A DNA stretch of 64,000 nucleotides, from NCBI RefSeq assembly GCF_003344765.1, contig NZ_QPMH01000008.1, positions 62,001-126,000 of the forward strand, read 5' to 3'. The notes under the pieces were generated by a model, which saw only the letters and a list, made by a program, of their open reading frames with translations, had not been told where the DNA came from and ran no database searches. Positions 27,220 through 34,754 of the stretch are shown piece after piece (within the stretch, counting starts at the first letter, position 1; the number at the start of each line of letters is the position of its first letter). This stretch comes from Ferruginivarius sediminum (GTDB lineage Bacteria > Pseudomonadota > Alphaproteobacteria > Kiloniellales > Rhodovibrionaceae). The position numbers were made by a program, and so were the translations under genes.

Positions 27220-28077
27220 CTACAGCCGCACCCCATGCAGGGCGGCGGCGATTTCCGGGTAGTCCGGTTGGCGGTCGGGGTGGATCAGGCCGTGGCGCAG
27301 GGAGAAGTCGATCATCACCGGGCCGACGTTGAACTTGAAGTCGTCGGTGTCGCGCACGCGCTCCATCGCGCGCCCCGCGCTCCACAGGTCGAAGCGCGTC
27401 AGTTCGCCATCGGTGTTCTCCGGGGTGAAATCCGCCGGCACCTCCAGATCGAAGATGAACAGCGTGTCGTTGCGCAGGCCACTCTCCGCCTCGCAAACGT
27501 AGCTGAGCGCACCGACCGGCACCGCCTGGCGGGCCAGCATCTCGGGCACCGCCGCTTCCTCGGCGGCTTCCTTCACCAGTGTGTCGCCGACGGAATAGCC
27601 GTGCGACAACCCGCCCGCCACCATGTGGTCCAGCTTGCCGGGCGCCACCCGCTTATCCTTCGCGCGCGTGCCGACCCAGAGCTTTATACCGTCCGGGGAA
27701 CGCACGAAGCCGTTGACGTGGACGCCATAAGCCCTGATGCCGAACAGCGGCACCGCCCCGCGGTCGATGCGCAGGCGGTCCGGCGTCGACCAGCACTCCG
27801 ACACGCCATAGGTCTCGCCGCGCGGCTTACGTATGTCGCCACGCGCCGCCAGCGTCTCGACCACGTCATGCACCGCGGCGCTGCGCATATCGACGGTATC
27901 GAGTCCCTCGGCCAGAACGACCGCCTCGTCATCGACCCGGAAAACCTTCGGGAACTCCACCAGCAGCCAGGCGAAGTCGTGACGAACCCGCCCGACCTCA
28001 CGGCCGTCAACCAGAAACGGGCGATAGTCGGACGGCTGCCAGCGGTGGATGACAGCCAAGCGTTCCAGATAACTCAC
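27220..28077 (-). CDS. DUF4743/Nudix family hydrolase
   Basis: A 285-residue protein. The N-terminal half is a DUF4743 domain (WRPF-like RPFLVDGREVGRV..., DVVETLAARGDI), and the C-terminal half is a Nudix fold with GGLSHGYSVGDTLVKEAAEEAAV in place of the canonical box (Asp at the first Glu position, Lys-Glu for Arg-Glu). Related proteins resemble thiamine pyrophosphokinase-associated Nudix enzymes and may act on oxidised thiamine diphosphates; that substrate is inference. The GTG start overlaps the stop of the upstream ACT-like gene (GTGA), implying coupling. Confidence 0.85.
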   Translation of the reverse strand: MSYLERLAVIHRWQPSDYRPFLVDGREVGRVRHDFAWLLVEFPKVFRVDDEAVVLAEGLDTVDMRSAAVHDVVETLAARGDIRKPRGETYGVSECWSTPDRLRIDRGAVPLFGIRAYGVHVNGFVRSPDGIKLWVGTRAKDKRVAPGKLDHMVAGGLSHGYSVGDTLVKEAAEEAAVPEMLARQAVPVGALSYVCEAESGLRNDTLFIFDLEVPADFTPENTDGELTRFDLWSAGRAMERVRDTDDFKFNVGPVMIDFSLRHGLIHPDRQPDYPEIAAALHGVRL

Positions 28078-28388
28078 GCGAAGCGCTTCTCCGAGGTCAG
28101 GACGGCTTCCACGCCCCAGATCTGACGCAGACAGCGCGCGATATAGGCCCCTGTTTCCGGCGTCAGGTCAGAGACCTGAAGGTCGATGGACAGTTCATCC
28201 CGCGCCGTACCGACGACATCGGAATGCCAACGGTCGGGCACGAGGTTGCGTTTGGCGAACAGTTCGAGGACTCGCGGCATCACACCCGGCTCCACGGCTG
28301 CGCGGAGCGAGAAACAGGTGATGCGGCGATCTTCTGAAGTGACGGAATTCTGCTGCTCAGGCGAGCGGCCGAGTGTCTCGGCGGACAT
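28074..28388 (-). CDS. Small ACT-domain-like protein
   Basis: A 104-residue protein. After a ~20-residue polar start, the stretch ITCFSLRAAVEPGVMPRVLE, LFAKRNLVPDRWHS, then ELSIDLQVSDLTPETGAYIAR reads as the beta-alpha-beta-beta-alpha-beta of an ACT regulatory domain, like the small subunit of acetolactate synthase. AGGAG precedes the ATG at 28388. It may bind an amino acid and is translationally coupled to the Nudix gene. No catalytic partner is adjacent. Confidence 0.7.
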   Translation of the reverse strand: MSAETLGRSPEQQNSVTSEDRRITCFSLRAAVEPGVMPRVLELFAKRNLVPDRWHSDVVGTARDELSIDLQVSDLTPETGAYIARCLRQIWGVEAVLTSEKRFA

Positions 28389-28764
28389 CTGTGATCTCCT
28401 GCAGGCAATCAGTATCGAACGGTCGGGCATGAACTCCCGGCGCCCCGGCGGACGCCGGGCCGATAATTCGAATGCCGATCACTTGCAGGTCGCTGAGACA
28501 CATAGCGTGGCCGAGGTTACGAGGCCGCGGGCGCGCGGTCAAGGCGGCTGAACGAGACCGTTCAGGTGATTACGAATTGGGCAGGCCAAAGCAGGTCGCT
28601 GCGCGCTTCGCTTCACAGCGTTTGTCCCCAGGCTTGTCCCCTGCAACTGTGAGAATCTTCACTTCGTACCAACGCTGGCGCGGCCACCGGACGGACGGAC
28701 CATGCCGCCCCATATCGCTGGCCGCGCCGATCCGAGTCGCGTCCTATGGAGGGCACTCCGGGCT
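28389..28764. other. Intergenic stretch, nothing recognised
   Basis: This 376-base region separates the ACT-like gene from the downstream end of the YceI gene. Beyond the ACT gene ribosome site at its left edge I see no RNA gene, no convincing reading frame and no strong hairpin. It should hold the promoter of the ACT/Nudix pair. Confidence 0.5.
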
Positions 28765-29373
28765 CTATTCGGACGCTTCCTTCTCGTGGCCCTCGACCTC
28801 GATGATCAGCTTCATCTCGTCGCTGATGTTCGGCGCATAGGCACTCACACCCCAGTCCGAGCGCTTGATCGTGCCGCGCGCCGAGAAACCAGCCACAAGC
28901 ACGCCGTCGTAGGCTGGGATTGGGTGCGGAGCCATTCTGTTGAAGGTGGCGTCAAGCGTGACCGGCCTGGTACGGCCATGCATCGTGAGGTCGCCCATCA
29001 GCTTGCCCGTGCTCTCGCCCGTCACCTCGATGCCCGTCGATTCGAAGGTGATCGTGGGGTATTCCCCGGCGTTGAGGAAGTCTGGCCCCTTCAGGTGCTC
29101 GTCGCGCTTCTCGTGGTCGGTATCAAGGCTGTCGGCCTGGATCGTCAGACTGACCTGCGAGGTTTCCGGCGCGTCCTTGTCGAACGTGAATTCGCCGGCG
29201 AACTCCTGGAACTGCCCGATCATGTTCGAATAGCCGAAGTGGCTGATCGTGAAGAGGATGTTGGTGTGCGACGGGTCCACCTCGAAGGTCCTGGGCTCGG
29301 CCTGCGCCGTGGAGGCCAGGCCAACAACGGCGGCAGCGGCCGCGGAAATCGCGAAAGCCTTGAGGGTGCGCAT
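28765..29373 (-). CDS. YceI-like periplasmic protein (first copy)
   Basis: A 202-residue exported protein. The signal peptide ends near STAQAEP (residues 1-26). The YceI lipocalin-like barrel is clear: YTFEVDPSHTN-like FEVDPSHTNILFTISHFGYS, LDTDHEKRDEHLKGPDFLN, YPTITFEST, LTMHGRTRPVTLDATFN. YceI proteins bind isoprenoid or amphiphilic ligands. GGAAGGGATTCCC precedes the ATG. It is the last of six minus-strand genes encoding cytochromes and a second YceI protein. Confidence 0.92.
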   Translation of the reverse strand: MRTLKAFAISAAAAAVVGLASTAQAEPRTFEVDPSHTNILFTISHFGYSNMIGQFQEFAGEFTFDKDAPETSQVSLTIQADSLDTDHEKRDEHLKGPDFLNAGEYPTITFESTGIEVTGESTGKLMGDLTMHGRTRPVTLDATFNRMAPHPIPAYDGVLVAGFSARGTIKRSDWGVSAYAPNISDEMKLIIEVEGHEKEASE

Positions 29374-29502
29374 GGGAATCCCTTCCAGTCCGTTATTGTC
29401 CGGATGCCGCATCGCATCGCGGCGTGCATGGACTCAATTGCCATGCCCGCCGGTCCGGTCAAACCAACGATTCGTGAAATCACTGTTGACGAAGGAGGCC
29501 CT

Positions 29503-30453
29503 CTACTGGCCTCCCGCGTCCGCCATCGGCTTCAGGCTTTGCAGGTAGGTGGCGATGGCATTGAGGTCGGCATCCGTCAGATGGCCCGTTGAGTCTTCGA
29601 TCACGCTGTTCATGCCGCCACCGGCCACGTCGCCGTCGGGCAGAAAGCCGGTCTTCAGGAAGAACGTCAGGTCGGCCGTGTCCCAATCGCCGACGCCGTT
29701 GGCCTCGTGCGGCGTGATGTTCGGAACGGCCTTGCCCTCCGGGCCTTCGGGATTGCCCGCCAGATGCCGCGCCTCGTCCTTTGCGCCAAGGGCGTTCCGC
29801 GGCGTGTGGCACTCGCCGCAATGGCCAAGGTGGTTCACCAGATAGGCGCCGCGGTTCCACTCGGCGCTGCGGTCCGGATCGGGCTGGAATGGGGCCGAAT
29901 CGAAGTACAGCCAGCGCCACGGCCACAGCGCCAGCCGGAAATTATAGGGAAACGCCAAATCGTGGTCCGGGACGGCGTTCGCAACCGGCTGCAGGCTGCG
30001 CAGATAGCTGAACAGGTCGCGCGCGTCCTGCACCGTCATGCCGGCGTAGGAGGTATAGGGAAAGGCCGGATAGTAGGGTGAGCCGTTCCGCGAGAGCCCG
30101 CGGCGCAGGGCGCGCAGGAAGTCGGTTTCCGACCACTGGCCGATACCCATCGTCTGGTGCGGGGTAATGTTCGGCGTATGAAACGTGCCGAACGGCGTTT
30201 CCAGCGCCCGGCCGCCGGCCAGCGGCATGGCACCCTCGTCCTCGCTGCTGTGGCAGGTCACGCAGCCCGCCGCGTACAGGATATACTTCCCGCGCGCGAT
30301 TGCGCTGTCGGCCTCGGGCGCAGCCTCGACACCGCCATCCGTCAGCTCCTGCGCGGGTGCTGCGGCCGTCCATGCGACAGCCGCCAGCAATGGCGCGAGG
30401 ATGCGGAGCAGGAAACCTATTCGGCGCGATAGTCGTCGTGACAGCCGCCGCAA
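29503..30453 (-). CDS. Diheme c-type cytochrome
   Basis: A 316-residue periplasmic cytochrome with a twin-arginine-like basic start and signal helix (residues ~13-35), and two heme motifs: CVTCH (64-68) and CGECH (212-216). The two-domain layout with PNITPH repeated after each heme site resembles cytochrome subunits of membrane alcohol dehydrogenases and similar electron carriers. Translation must begin at a TTG (30453) or an even weaker codon, because no ATG or GTG lies before the signal. The first 37 bases overlap the cytochrome c' gene, so coupling is likely. No dehydrogenase subunit is adjacent. Confidence 0.88.
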   Translation of the reverse strand: MRRLSRRLSRRIGFLLRILAPLLAAVAWTAAAPAQELTDGGVEAAPEADSAIARGKYILYAAGCVTCHSSEDEGAMPLAGGRALETPFGTFHTPNITPHQTMGIGQWSETDFLRALRRGLSRNGSPYYPAFPYTSYAGMTVQDARDLFSYLRSLQPVANAVPDHDLAFPYNFRLALWPWRWLYFDSAPFQPDPDRSAEWNRGAYLVNHLGHCGECHTPRNALGAKDEARHLAGNPEGPEGKAVPNITPHEANGVGDWDTADLTFFLKTGFLPDGDVAGGGMNSVIEDSTGHLTDADLNAIATYLQSLKPMADAGGQ

Positions 30454-30869
30454 GACTGGCCAAGCTCCTTGAACGCCGCGATGACCTCACCCTGATCGCC
30501 ACCCTTCGCCACGGCAAGGAAATCCTCGGCCTCGACCTTCAGCTTGTCGACCTTTTCCTGGAATGCATCGGGCTCGTCCCAGATCTTCGCCAGCGCGTCG
30601 GTCTTCTCGTAGTCGCCCGGCTTGGAGTTGTCGGGCCAGATGTCCTCCACCAGAGGCGCGGTGGCCGCAATCGCCTCGGCATGCTGGGCGATGTGGTCAT
30701 AGTCGACCTGTTGCTTGACGATTCGGCTGATGGCGCCGGCGTGCCCGCCCAGGGATGCCATGACGGCCTGACGATACTCGACGGCATCCTTCGGCTCGGC
30801 CGCAATCGCGACGGCGGACGCCGACAGGATGGAAAGCACGGACGCAACGGCAACCAGCTTCGCTTTCAT
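30417..30869 (-). CDS. Cytochrome c'/c556-like protein
   Basis: A 150-residue exported four-helix-bundle cytochrome. The signal is residues 1-25 (ending SAVAIAAEP). The family mark is the single heme motif very near the C terminus, CGGCH at 140-144 followed only by DDYRAE, as in cytochrome c'. GGGAGG precedes the ATG at 30869. Cytochrome c' proteins can bind NO or CO at a five-coordinate heme; c556 types transfer electrons, and sequence alone does not decide which this is. It is downstream of the YceI and b561 genes. Confidence 0.9.
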   Translation of the reverse strand: MKAKLVAVASVLSILSASAVAIAAEPKDAVEYRQAVMASLGGHAGAISRIVKQQVDYDHIAQHAEAIAATAPLVEDIWPDNSKPGDYEKTDALAKIWDEPDAFQEKVDKLKVEAEDFLAVAKGGDQGEVIAAFKELGQSCGGCHDDYRAE

Positions 30870-30955
30870 CTCGGAGCCTCCCCTCGTATGACCTGTTCGC
30901 GCAGCATAACACAACTGACGCGGCATCGTACCCATTCCGGTACCGGCGATACACC

Positions 30956-31531
30956 TTAGTCGACTGGCCGCGTGGCGACGATGCGGATCTCGATCCGCAC
31001 GTCGTTGGGGACCATCGAGGTGTCCTCCCACTGTCCTTGTCCGATCCCCCAGCGCAGACGTTGCACGGTCACCTCTCCATCCGCGACTGCACGCAGCTCG
31101 CCGACGTTTTCATCTATCTGAAGGTTGAACGGCAGATCGACCGGATGGGTTTCCCCGCGCATCGTCAATTCGCCTTGCGCGATGTAGGTATCGCCCTCGC
31201 CACGAACGAAGCTGTCCGCCTTGAAGCGGGCCGTGGGAAATTCCCGCGCATGGAACAGCGACGGCGACTTGATCGTCTGGTCGCGGTCCATCGAGCCGGT
31301 GCTGACGCTCGCGATATCGATCCGAACGTCGACGCTGCTTTCCTCCGGGCGGTCACGGTCGAAGCGGATGTCCGCCTTGAAGGATTCAAACGCGCCCGGC
31401 ACCGGCGTGCCCGACTGCCAGGCGGTGAAGCCCACCCGGCTTTCGGCGTGGTCCACGTTCCACTTCGGCACCTGCGCCAGCGCCGGCGCGGTGGCCAGGA
31501 AGAGCACGAAAACGACAGCGAGGAAACGCAT
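30956..31531 (-). CDS. YceI-like periplasmic protein (second copy)
   Basis: A 191-residue exported protein with a signal peptide (MRFLAVVFVLFLATAPALAQ) and a YceI barrel: WNVDHAESRVGFTAWQSGTP, RDQTIKSPSLFHAREFPTARF, LTMRGETHPVDLPF. It starts 4 bases after the b561 stop with GGGAG upstream. It is clearly different from the first YceI copy and closer to the variant usually encoded beside cytochrome b561, where it may carry a quinone-like isoprenoid. Confidence 0.92.
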   Translation of the reverse strand: MRFLAVVFVLFLATAPALAQVPKWNVDHAESRVGFTAWQSGTPVPGAFESFKADIRFDRDRPEESSVDVRIDIASVSTGSMDRDQTIKSPSLFHAREFPTARFKADSFVRGEGDTYIAQGELTMRGETHPVDLPFNLQIDENVGELRAVADGEVTVQRLRWGIGQGQWEDTSMVPNDVRIEIRIVATRPVD

Positions 31532-31535
31532 CAAT

Positions 31536-32117
31536 TCAAACTCCCGTTTGCTTTGCCCGCGCACGCGCCGTCTGCCTGCCGCGCGCGGGCAGCATCCGCA
31601 GCAGCACGTCGTCCTTCAGCACGATGTGGTGGCGCAGCGCCGCGGCGATGTGGACGCCGACAAGGGCCAGCACCGCCCACGACAGGTAGAAGTGCGCCGC
31701 GAAGAAGGCATTCTTGGTGGCCTCGTCGAAACCCGGATCGGGCAGGGTCCAGCCCCAGACGATCGTCGGGAACTCGGCATAAAGGGAAAACACGAGGCCG
31801 GTGATCGGCTGTGCGAACAGCAAGGCGTAAAGCGCGAAGTGGCTCACCCGCGCGGCCAGTTCCTCCCACCTCGGCCGGCCTGCGGGCAACGGCGGGACCG
31901 GATTGAACGCGCGCCAGGCAAGGCGCAGCGCAGCCAGCACCAGCAAGGTGACGCCCACCGACTTGTGCAGGTTGTAAAGCTCGATCTTGGCCGGCGTGTT
32001 CGGCAGATCCTCCATGTACCAGGCCAGCGCGAACTGAAAGACGAAGCCCGCGGCGATGACCCAGTGGAACGCCTGCGCCAGGGCGCCATAGCGGCTATGA
32101 TCGTTGCGCCACTGCAT
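31536..32117 (-). CDS. Cytochrome b561 family membrane protein
   Basis: A 193-residue four-helix membrane cytochrome. Heme-ligand histidines are visible in QAFHWVIAAGF, LHKSVGVTLL, RVSHFALYALLFAQP and AAHFYLSWAVLALVGVHIAAAL. The C-terminal tail is basic. GGAGG, 8 bases before the ATG at 32117, decides the start over a GTG three codons upstream and overlaps the stop of the preceding gene. It probably passes electrons from the quinone pool to periplasmic acceptors such as the neighbouring cytochromes c. Confidence 0.92.
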   Translation of the reverse strand: MQWRNDHSRYGALAQAFHWVIAAGFVFQFALAWYMEDLPNTPAKIELYNLHKSVGVTLLVLAALRLAWRAFNPVPPLPAGRPRWEELAARVSHFALYALLFAQPITGLVFSLYAEFPTIVWGWTLPDPGFDEATKNAFFAAHFYLSWAVLALVGVHIAAALRHHIVLKDDVLLRMLPARGRQTARARAKQTGV

Positions 32118-32129
32118 GCCATCCACCTC

Positions 32130-32966
32130 CTAGAAATAGAGAGAGCCCGAGCGCCAGTACGCCACGGCCACGGCGGCGCACGCCGGCACCAGCGCCAGCC
32201 CACCCAGAAGCAGCAGCGTCAGCGGCGTTCCTGCGCCCGCACCCGCCAGCCTTCGCCGTGCCGAATCTGCCAGGAACACCGGCAGCAACAGCAGCATGGC
32301 GAACGGCTCCGACTGCGTATAAAGCGCCAGGATCGTCACCAATCCGACCAGCGGCAGGGCCGCCGCGAGCCGACCCGCATGCCCCAAACCGGGCCCGGCG
32401 GCCCCCGCCCCGGCCATCGCCCCGGCGGTCGCGGCGGCGAGAACGCTGACGAGCTGCGCCATCTTGTAGGACGAGCCATAGAACGCCACGCCGGCGGCGG
32501 CGAACGACCCGATGACCAGCAACAGCGCCCCACCGGGGCTCGCCACCTCCCCCAAGCGGCTCAAGGCATAGGATGCACCCGCCCAGACCAGGATCGCCGC
32601 CACCCAGGCCTGCGCGTCCGGGACGCCAAGCCGGGGCCAGCCCAGCCACAGCACCACGCCCGCCGCCCCGGCGGCCGCGAGGAGCAGGCGTGTCCGCGCG
32701 TCGCGCAGCCGGGCGCTGACAAGCCCCAGCGCGGCGCCGGCAAGGGCAAGCCATGGCAGCTTGTCGATGGCGCCGATGGGCGGCAGCGCGGGCCAGCCGG
32801 CGACCGCGATCTCGCCCGCCGTCGCCCCTGCGAGAACGCCCAGCGCCACGGCAAGCCCGGCACGCCCGCCGATACCCGTGCGCCAGACAAGCAGCGCCAC
32901 GCCCAGCGCCACAACGAAGGGCAGCGCAAGCGTGGACAGCGCCGCGGCGTGAACGGCATTCGACAC
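32130..32966 (-). CDS. Polytopic membrane protein of unknown family
   Basis: A 278-residue hydrophobic protein with about eight to nine membrane helices and very few charged residues; loops carry PPIGAIDKLPW and LYTQSEPFAM. No family motif is recognised. It begins with GTG after GGAGG and its stop sits on the ribosome site of the b561 gene, so it heads the b561-YceI-cytochrome run. It may be an accessory membrane subunit of that electron-transfer system. Confidence 0.75.
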   Translation of the reverse strand: MSNAVHAAALSTLALPFVVALGVALLVWRTGIGGRAGLAVALGVLAGATAGEIAVAGWPALPPIGAIDKLPWLALAGAALGLVSARLRDARTRLLLAAAGAAGVVLWLGWPRLGVPDAQAWVAAILVWAGASYALSRLGEVASPGGALLLVIGSFAAAGVAFYGSSYKMAQLVSVLAAATAGAMAGAGAAGPGLGHAGRLAAALPLVGLVTILALYTQSEPFAMLLLLPVFLADSARRRLAGAGAGTPLTLLLLGGLALVPACAAVAVAYWRSGSLYF

Positions 32967-33237
32967 TTCGACCTCCGGCGATACGCCCTTGGGCGGCGTT
33001 CATCGTGCGCCCGAAACATAGGCCGCACGAAAGCGGCCGCCAATTACGTGGCGGTGAAAACACCGTGTCGCGCCGGAAACAACCCGCTCACACAAACACC
33101 GAACAACCTGGATCCCATGAAAGATGCGATTGCAGACAAGTGCCCGTTCCCACACGCTGCCGAAGCCGTATGCGGATACGCGCACGGCGTGTAGACTGGG
33201 CCGATCGCCATCTTAACGTATGTCAGTGGGGACCGCC

Positions 33238-34083
33238 ATGACCGCCGACCTTGCCCGCAAGGGCCGCATCTTCCGCGACCTGCACCTGGAAGCCGGCACC
33301 TTCGTGATGCCGAACGCCTGGGACGCGGGCAGCGCGAGACTGCTGGCCGCGGCGGGGTTCAAGGCGCTGGGCACGACCAGCGCGGGGGTCAACTACGTCA
33401 ACGGCGTGCCCGACTACCAGTACACCGTGCCCCGGGCAGCAATGCTTGACGCCTACAGCCGCGTGGCGAATGCCGTGGACCTGCCGGTCAGCGGCGACCT
33501 CGAAAACGGCTATGGCGACGCACCGGAGGAGGTTGCGGAGACCATCCGCGCGGCCATGGCGGCCGGCATGGTGGGGGGCAACATCGAGGACCATACGGGC
33601 GATGCCGACAAGCCGCTTTACAATATCGAGCACGCGGCCGAGCGAATCCGCGCCGCCCGCGAGGCCGCCGACGCCGGTGGCGTTCCCTTCACCCTCACCG
33701 CCCGCGCCGATCCGTTCATGCTGGGCGTGGCCGAGCCGTTCGCGGAGACCGTCGAGCGTCTGAACCGCTACCGCGAGGCTGGCGCCGACTGCCTGTTCGC
33801 GCCGGGCACGAAGGACAAACCGACCATCGCCGCTCTGGTGCGCGAGGTCGACGGACCGGTGAACGTGGTCATGGGGCTTGCCGGCTCGGCTCTCAGCGTG
33901 GCGGAACTGGCGGAGCTTGGCGTCAAGCGGATCAGCGTCGGCGGCTCCATCGCCCGCCGCACCCTCGCCGCCGTCCGCGAGGCTGCCGCCGAAATCGCCG
34001 ACAAGGGCACCTTCACCTATGCCGAACAGGCGATTCCGGACGGAGAAATGAAGGCGTTCTTCCAGGAATGGGAGCGGCGGTAG
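33238..34083 (+). CDS. Isocitrate lyase/PEP mutase superfamily enzyme
   Basis: A 281-residue TIM-barrel enzyme. FVMPNAWDAGSARLLAAAGF, the Mg-binding strand VSGDLENGYGD, GGNIEDHTGDADKPLYN and TLTARADPF identify the superfamily. The KKCGH motif of true isocitrate lyase is missing, so it is more likely an oxaloacetate decarboxylase, 2-methylisocitrate-lyase-like or carboxyphosphonate mutase-like enzyme. The ATG at 33238 follows GTGGGGACC; an ATG six codons upstream lacks a ribosome site. It is near the ethylmalonyl-CoA genes, but a link to that pathway is not shown. Confidence 0.85.
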   Translation: MTADLARKGRIFRDLHLEAGTFVMPNAWDAGSARLLAAAGFKALGTTSAGVNYVNGVPDYQYTVPRAAMLDAYSRVANAVDLPVSGDLENGYGDAPEEVAETIRAAMAAGMVGGNIEDHTGDADKPLYNIEHAAERIRAAREAADAGGVPFTLTARADPFMLGVAEPFAETVERLNRYREAGADCLFAPGTKDKPTIAALVREVDGPVNVVMGLAGSALSVAELAELGVKRISVGGSIARRTLAAVREAAAEIADKGTFTYAEQAIPDGEMKAFFQEWERR

Positions 34084-34091
34084 GGCGACGG

Positions 34092-34358
34092 TCAATGGTC
34101 GTTGTAGTGGCCCTCCACGCTATAGACCAAGATGCTGTCATCGGCCACAGTGTAGACGAGCCTGTCTTTCTTATTCAGCCTGATTGACCAGTATCCCTGA
34201 TAGCTCCCGCGTAATGGCTCCGGCTTGTTTAAACCACCAAAGGGATCAAGCCGCAGGTCAGCAACGGATTCGAAGACGGCAGATAGTAACTCAGGCCGTT
34301 TTTTGGCGACGCGTGCCAGTTGGCGGCGCGCCACAGACGAAAATTCAACCCTGCGCAC
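34092..34358 (-). CDS. yoeB: YoeB/Txe family toxin
   Basis: An 88-residue mRNA endonuclease toxin of the RelE fold. GLNKPEPLRGSYQGYWSIRL, DRLVYTV and the C-terminal EGHYND (His-Tyr pair) match the YoeB active-site segments. A GTG start lies 6 bases after the antitoxin stop. The pair has lower GC than its surroundings, consistent with acquisition. It would cut mRNA at the ribosome A site when free of antitoxin. Confidence 0.92.
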   Translation of the reverse strand: MRRVEFSSVARRQLARVAKKRPELLSAVFESVADLRLDPFGGLNKPEPLRGSYQGYWSIRLNKKDRLVYTVADDSILVYSVEGHYNDH

Positions 34359-34364
34359 AAGCGA

Positions 34365-34673
34365 TCAAACGGAATTAGAGGTTCCGGCCTCTGTTTCCAT
34401 CAACCGGCGCTCCTCTTCGATCATCCGATCAAAAGCTTCGCGAGAGAAGGGGGTCAGGGCCTTGAAATCGCCGGGATTTCGCAGCCGCTCAGAGGCTCCT
34501 GGAATGGATGCTATATGGAGCGTCTCCTCCAACGCCTCCCAGTCGTCCGCGGACACGATAACGACATCATCGCCGCCGCGCCGATGAATGTGCACAGGCT
34601 TATGGCTTGCGCGAACCTCATCGCACAACGCCTTGAGCTTGTTTCGCGCTTCGCTGAAAGACACCACTTTCAT
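34365..34673 (-). CDS. yefM: YefM/Phd family antitoxin
   Basis: A 102-residue antitoxin. The N-terminal DNA-binding fold starts MKVVSFSEARNKLKALCDEV and includes VHIHRRGGDDVVIVSADDWEALEET; the flexible C terminus (SREAFDRMIEEERRLME) would wrap the toxin. The ATG at 34673 is the family start; the frame upstream is not family-like. It represses its own operon through the TGTAC sites 10 bases upstream. Confidence 0.92.
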   Translation of the reverse strand: MKVVSFSEARNKLKALCDEVRASHKPVHIHRRGGDDVVIVSADDWEALEETLHIASIPGASERLRNPGDFKALTPFSREAFDRMIEEERRLMETEAGTSNSV

Positions 34674-34682
34674 AGCCACACC

Positions 34683-34700
34683 TGTACCTAAATCTGTACA
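34683..34700 (-). promoter_or_regulatory. YefM-YoeB operator
   Basis: The 18-base stretch contains a degenerate TGTACC and a perfect TGTACA palindrome, with centres 12 bases apart, just upstream of the antitoxin start. The E. coli yefM-yoeB operator is also built from paired palindromes with a TGTACA core and about this spacing, so this is the expected autorepression site. Confidence 0.6.
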
Positions 34701-34754
34701 AGACAATGGCTTGAATAACAGCCAATTGCAAGGTTCAAGAGGCTTTGCGGGATT

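Noticed and set aside
28431..28764. tRNA or small RNA in the gap after the ACT-like gene
   Set aside because: TTCGAATGC looked like a T-loop, but no matching stems or acceptor arm were found.
31221..33194. 657-codon plus-strand frame through the cytochrome cluster
   Set aside because: It is antisense to the b561, YceI and membrane protein genes, rich in Arg/Gln/His, and has no family features.
33118..33195. 25-codon plus-strand frame (MKDAIADKCPFPHAAEAV start) before the isocitrate-lyase-like gene
   Set aside because: Only a weak ribosome site and no repeat or coupling; too little to call a gene.
33238..34083. True isocitrate lyase (glyoxylate shunt)
   Set aside because: The KKCGH catalytic motif is absent, and the ecm/ccr/mcd set indicates that the ethylmalonyl-CoA pathway serves acetate assimilation.
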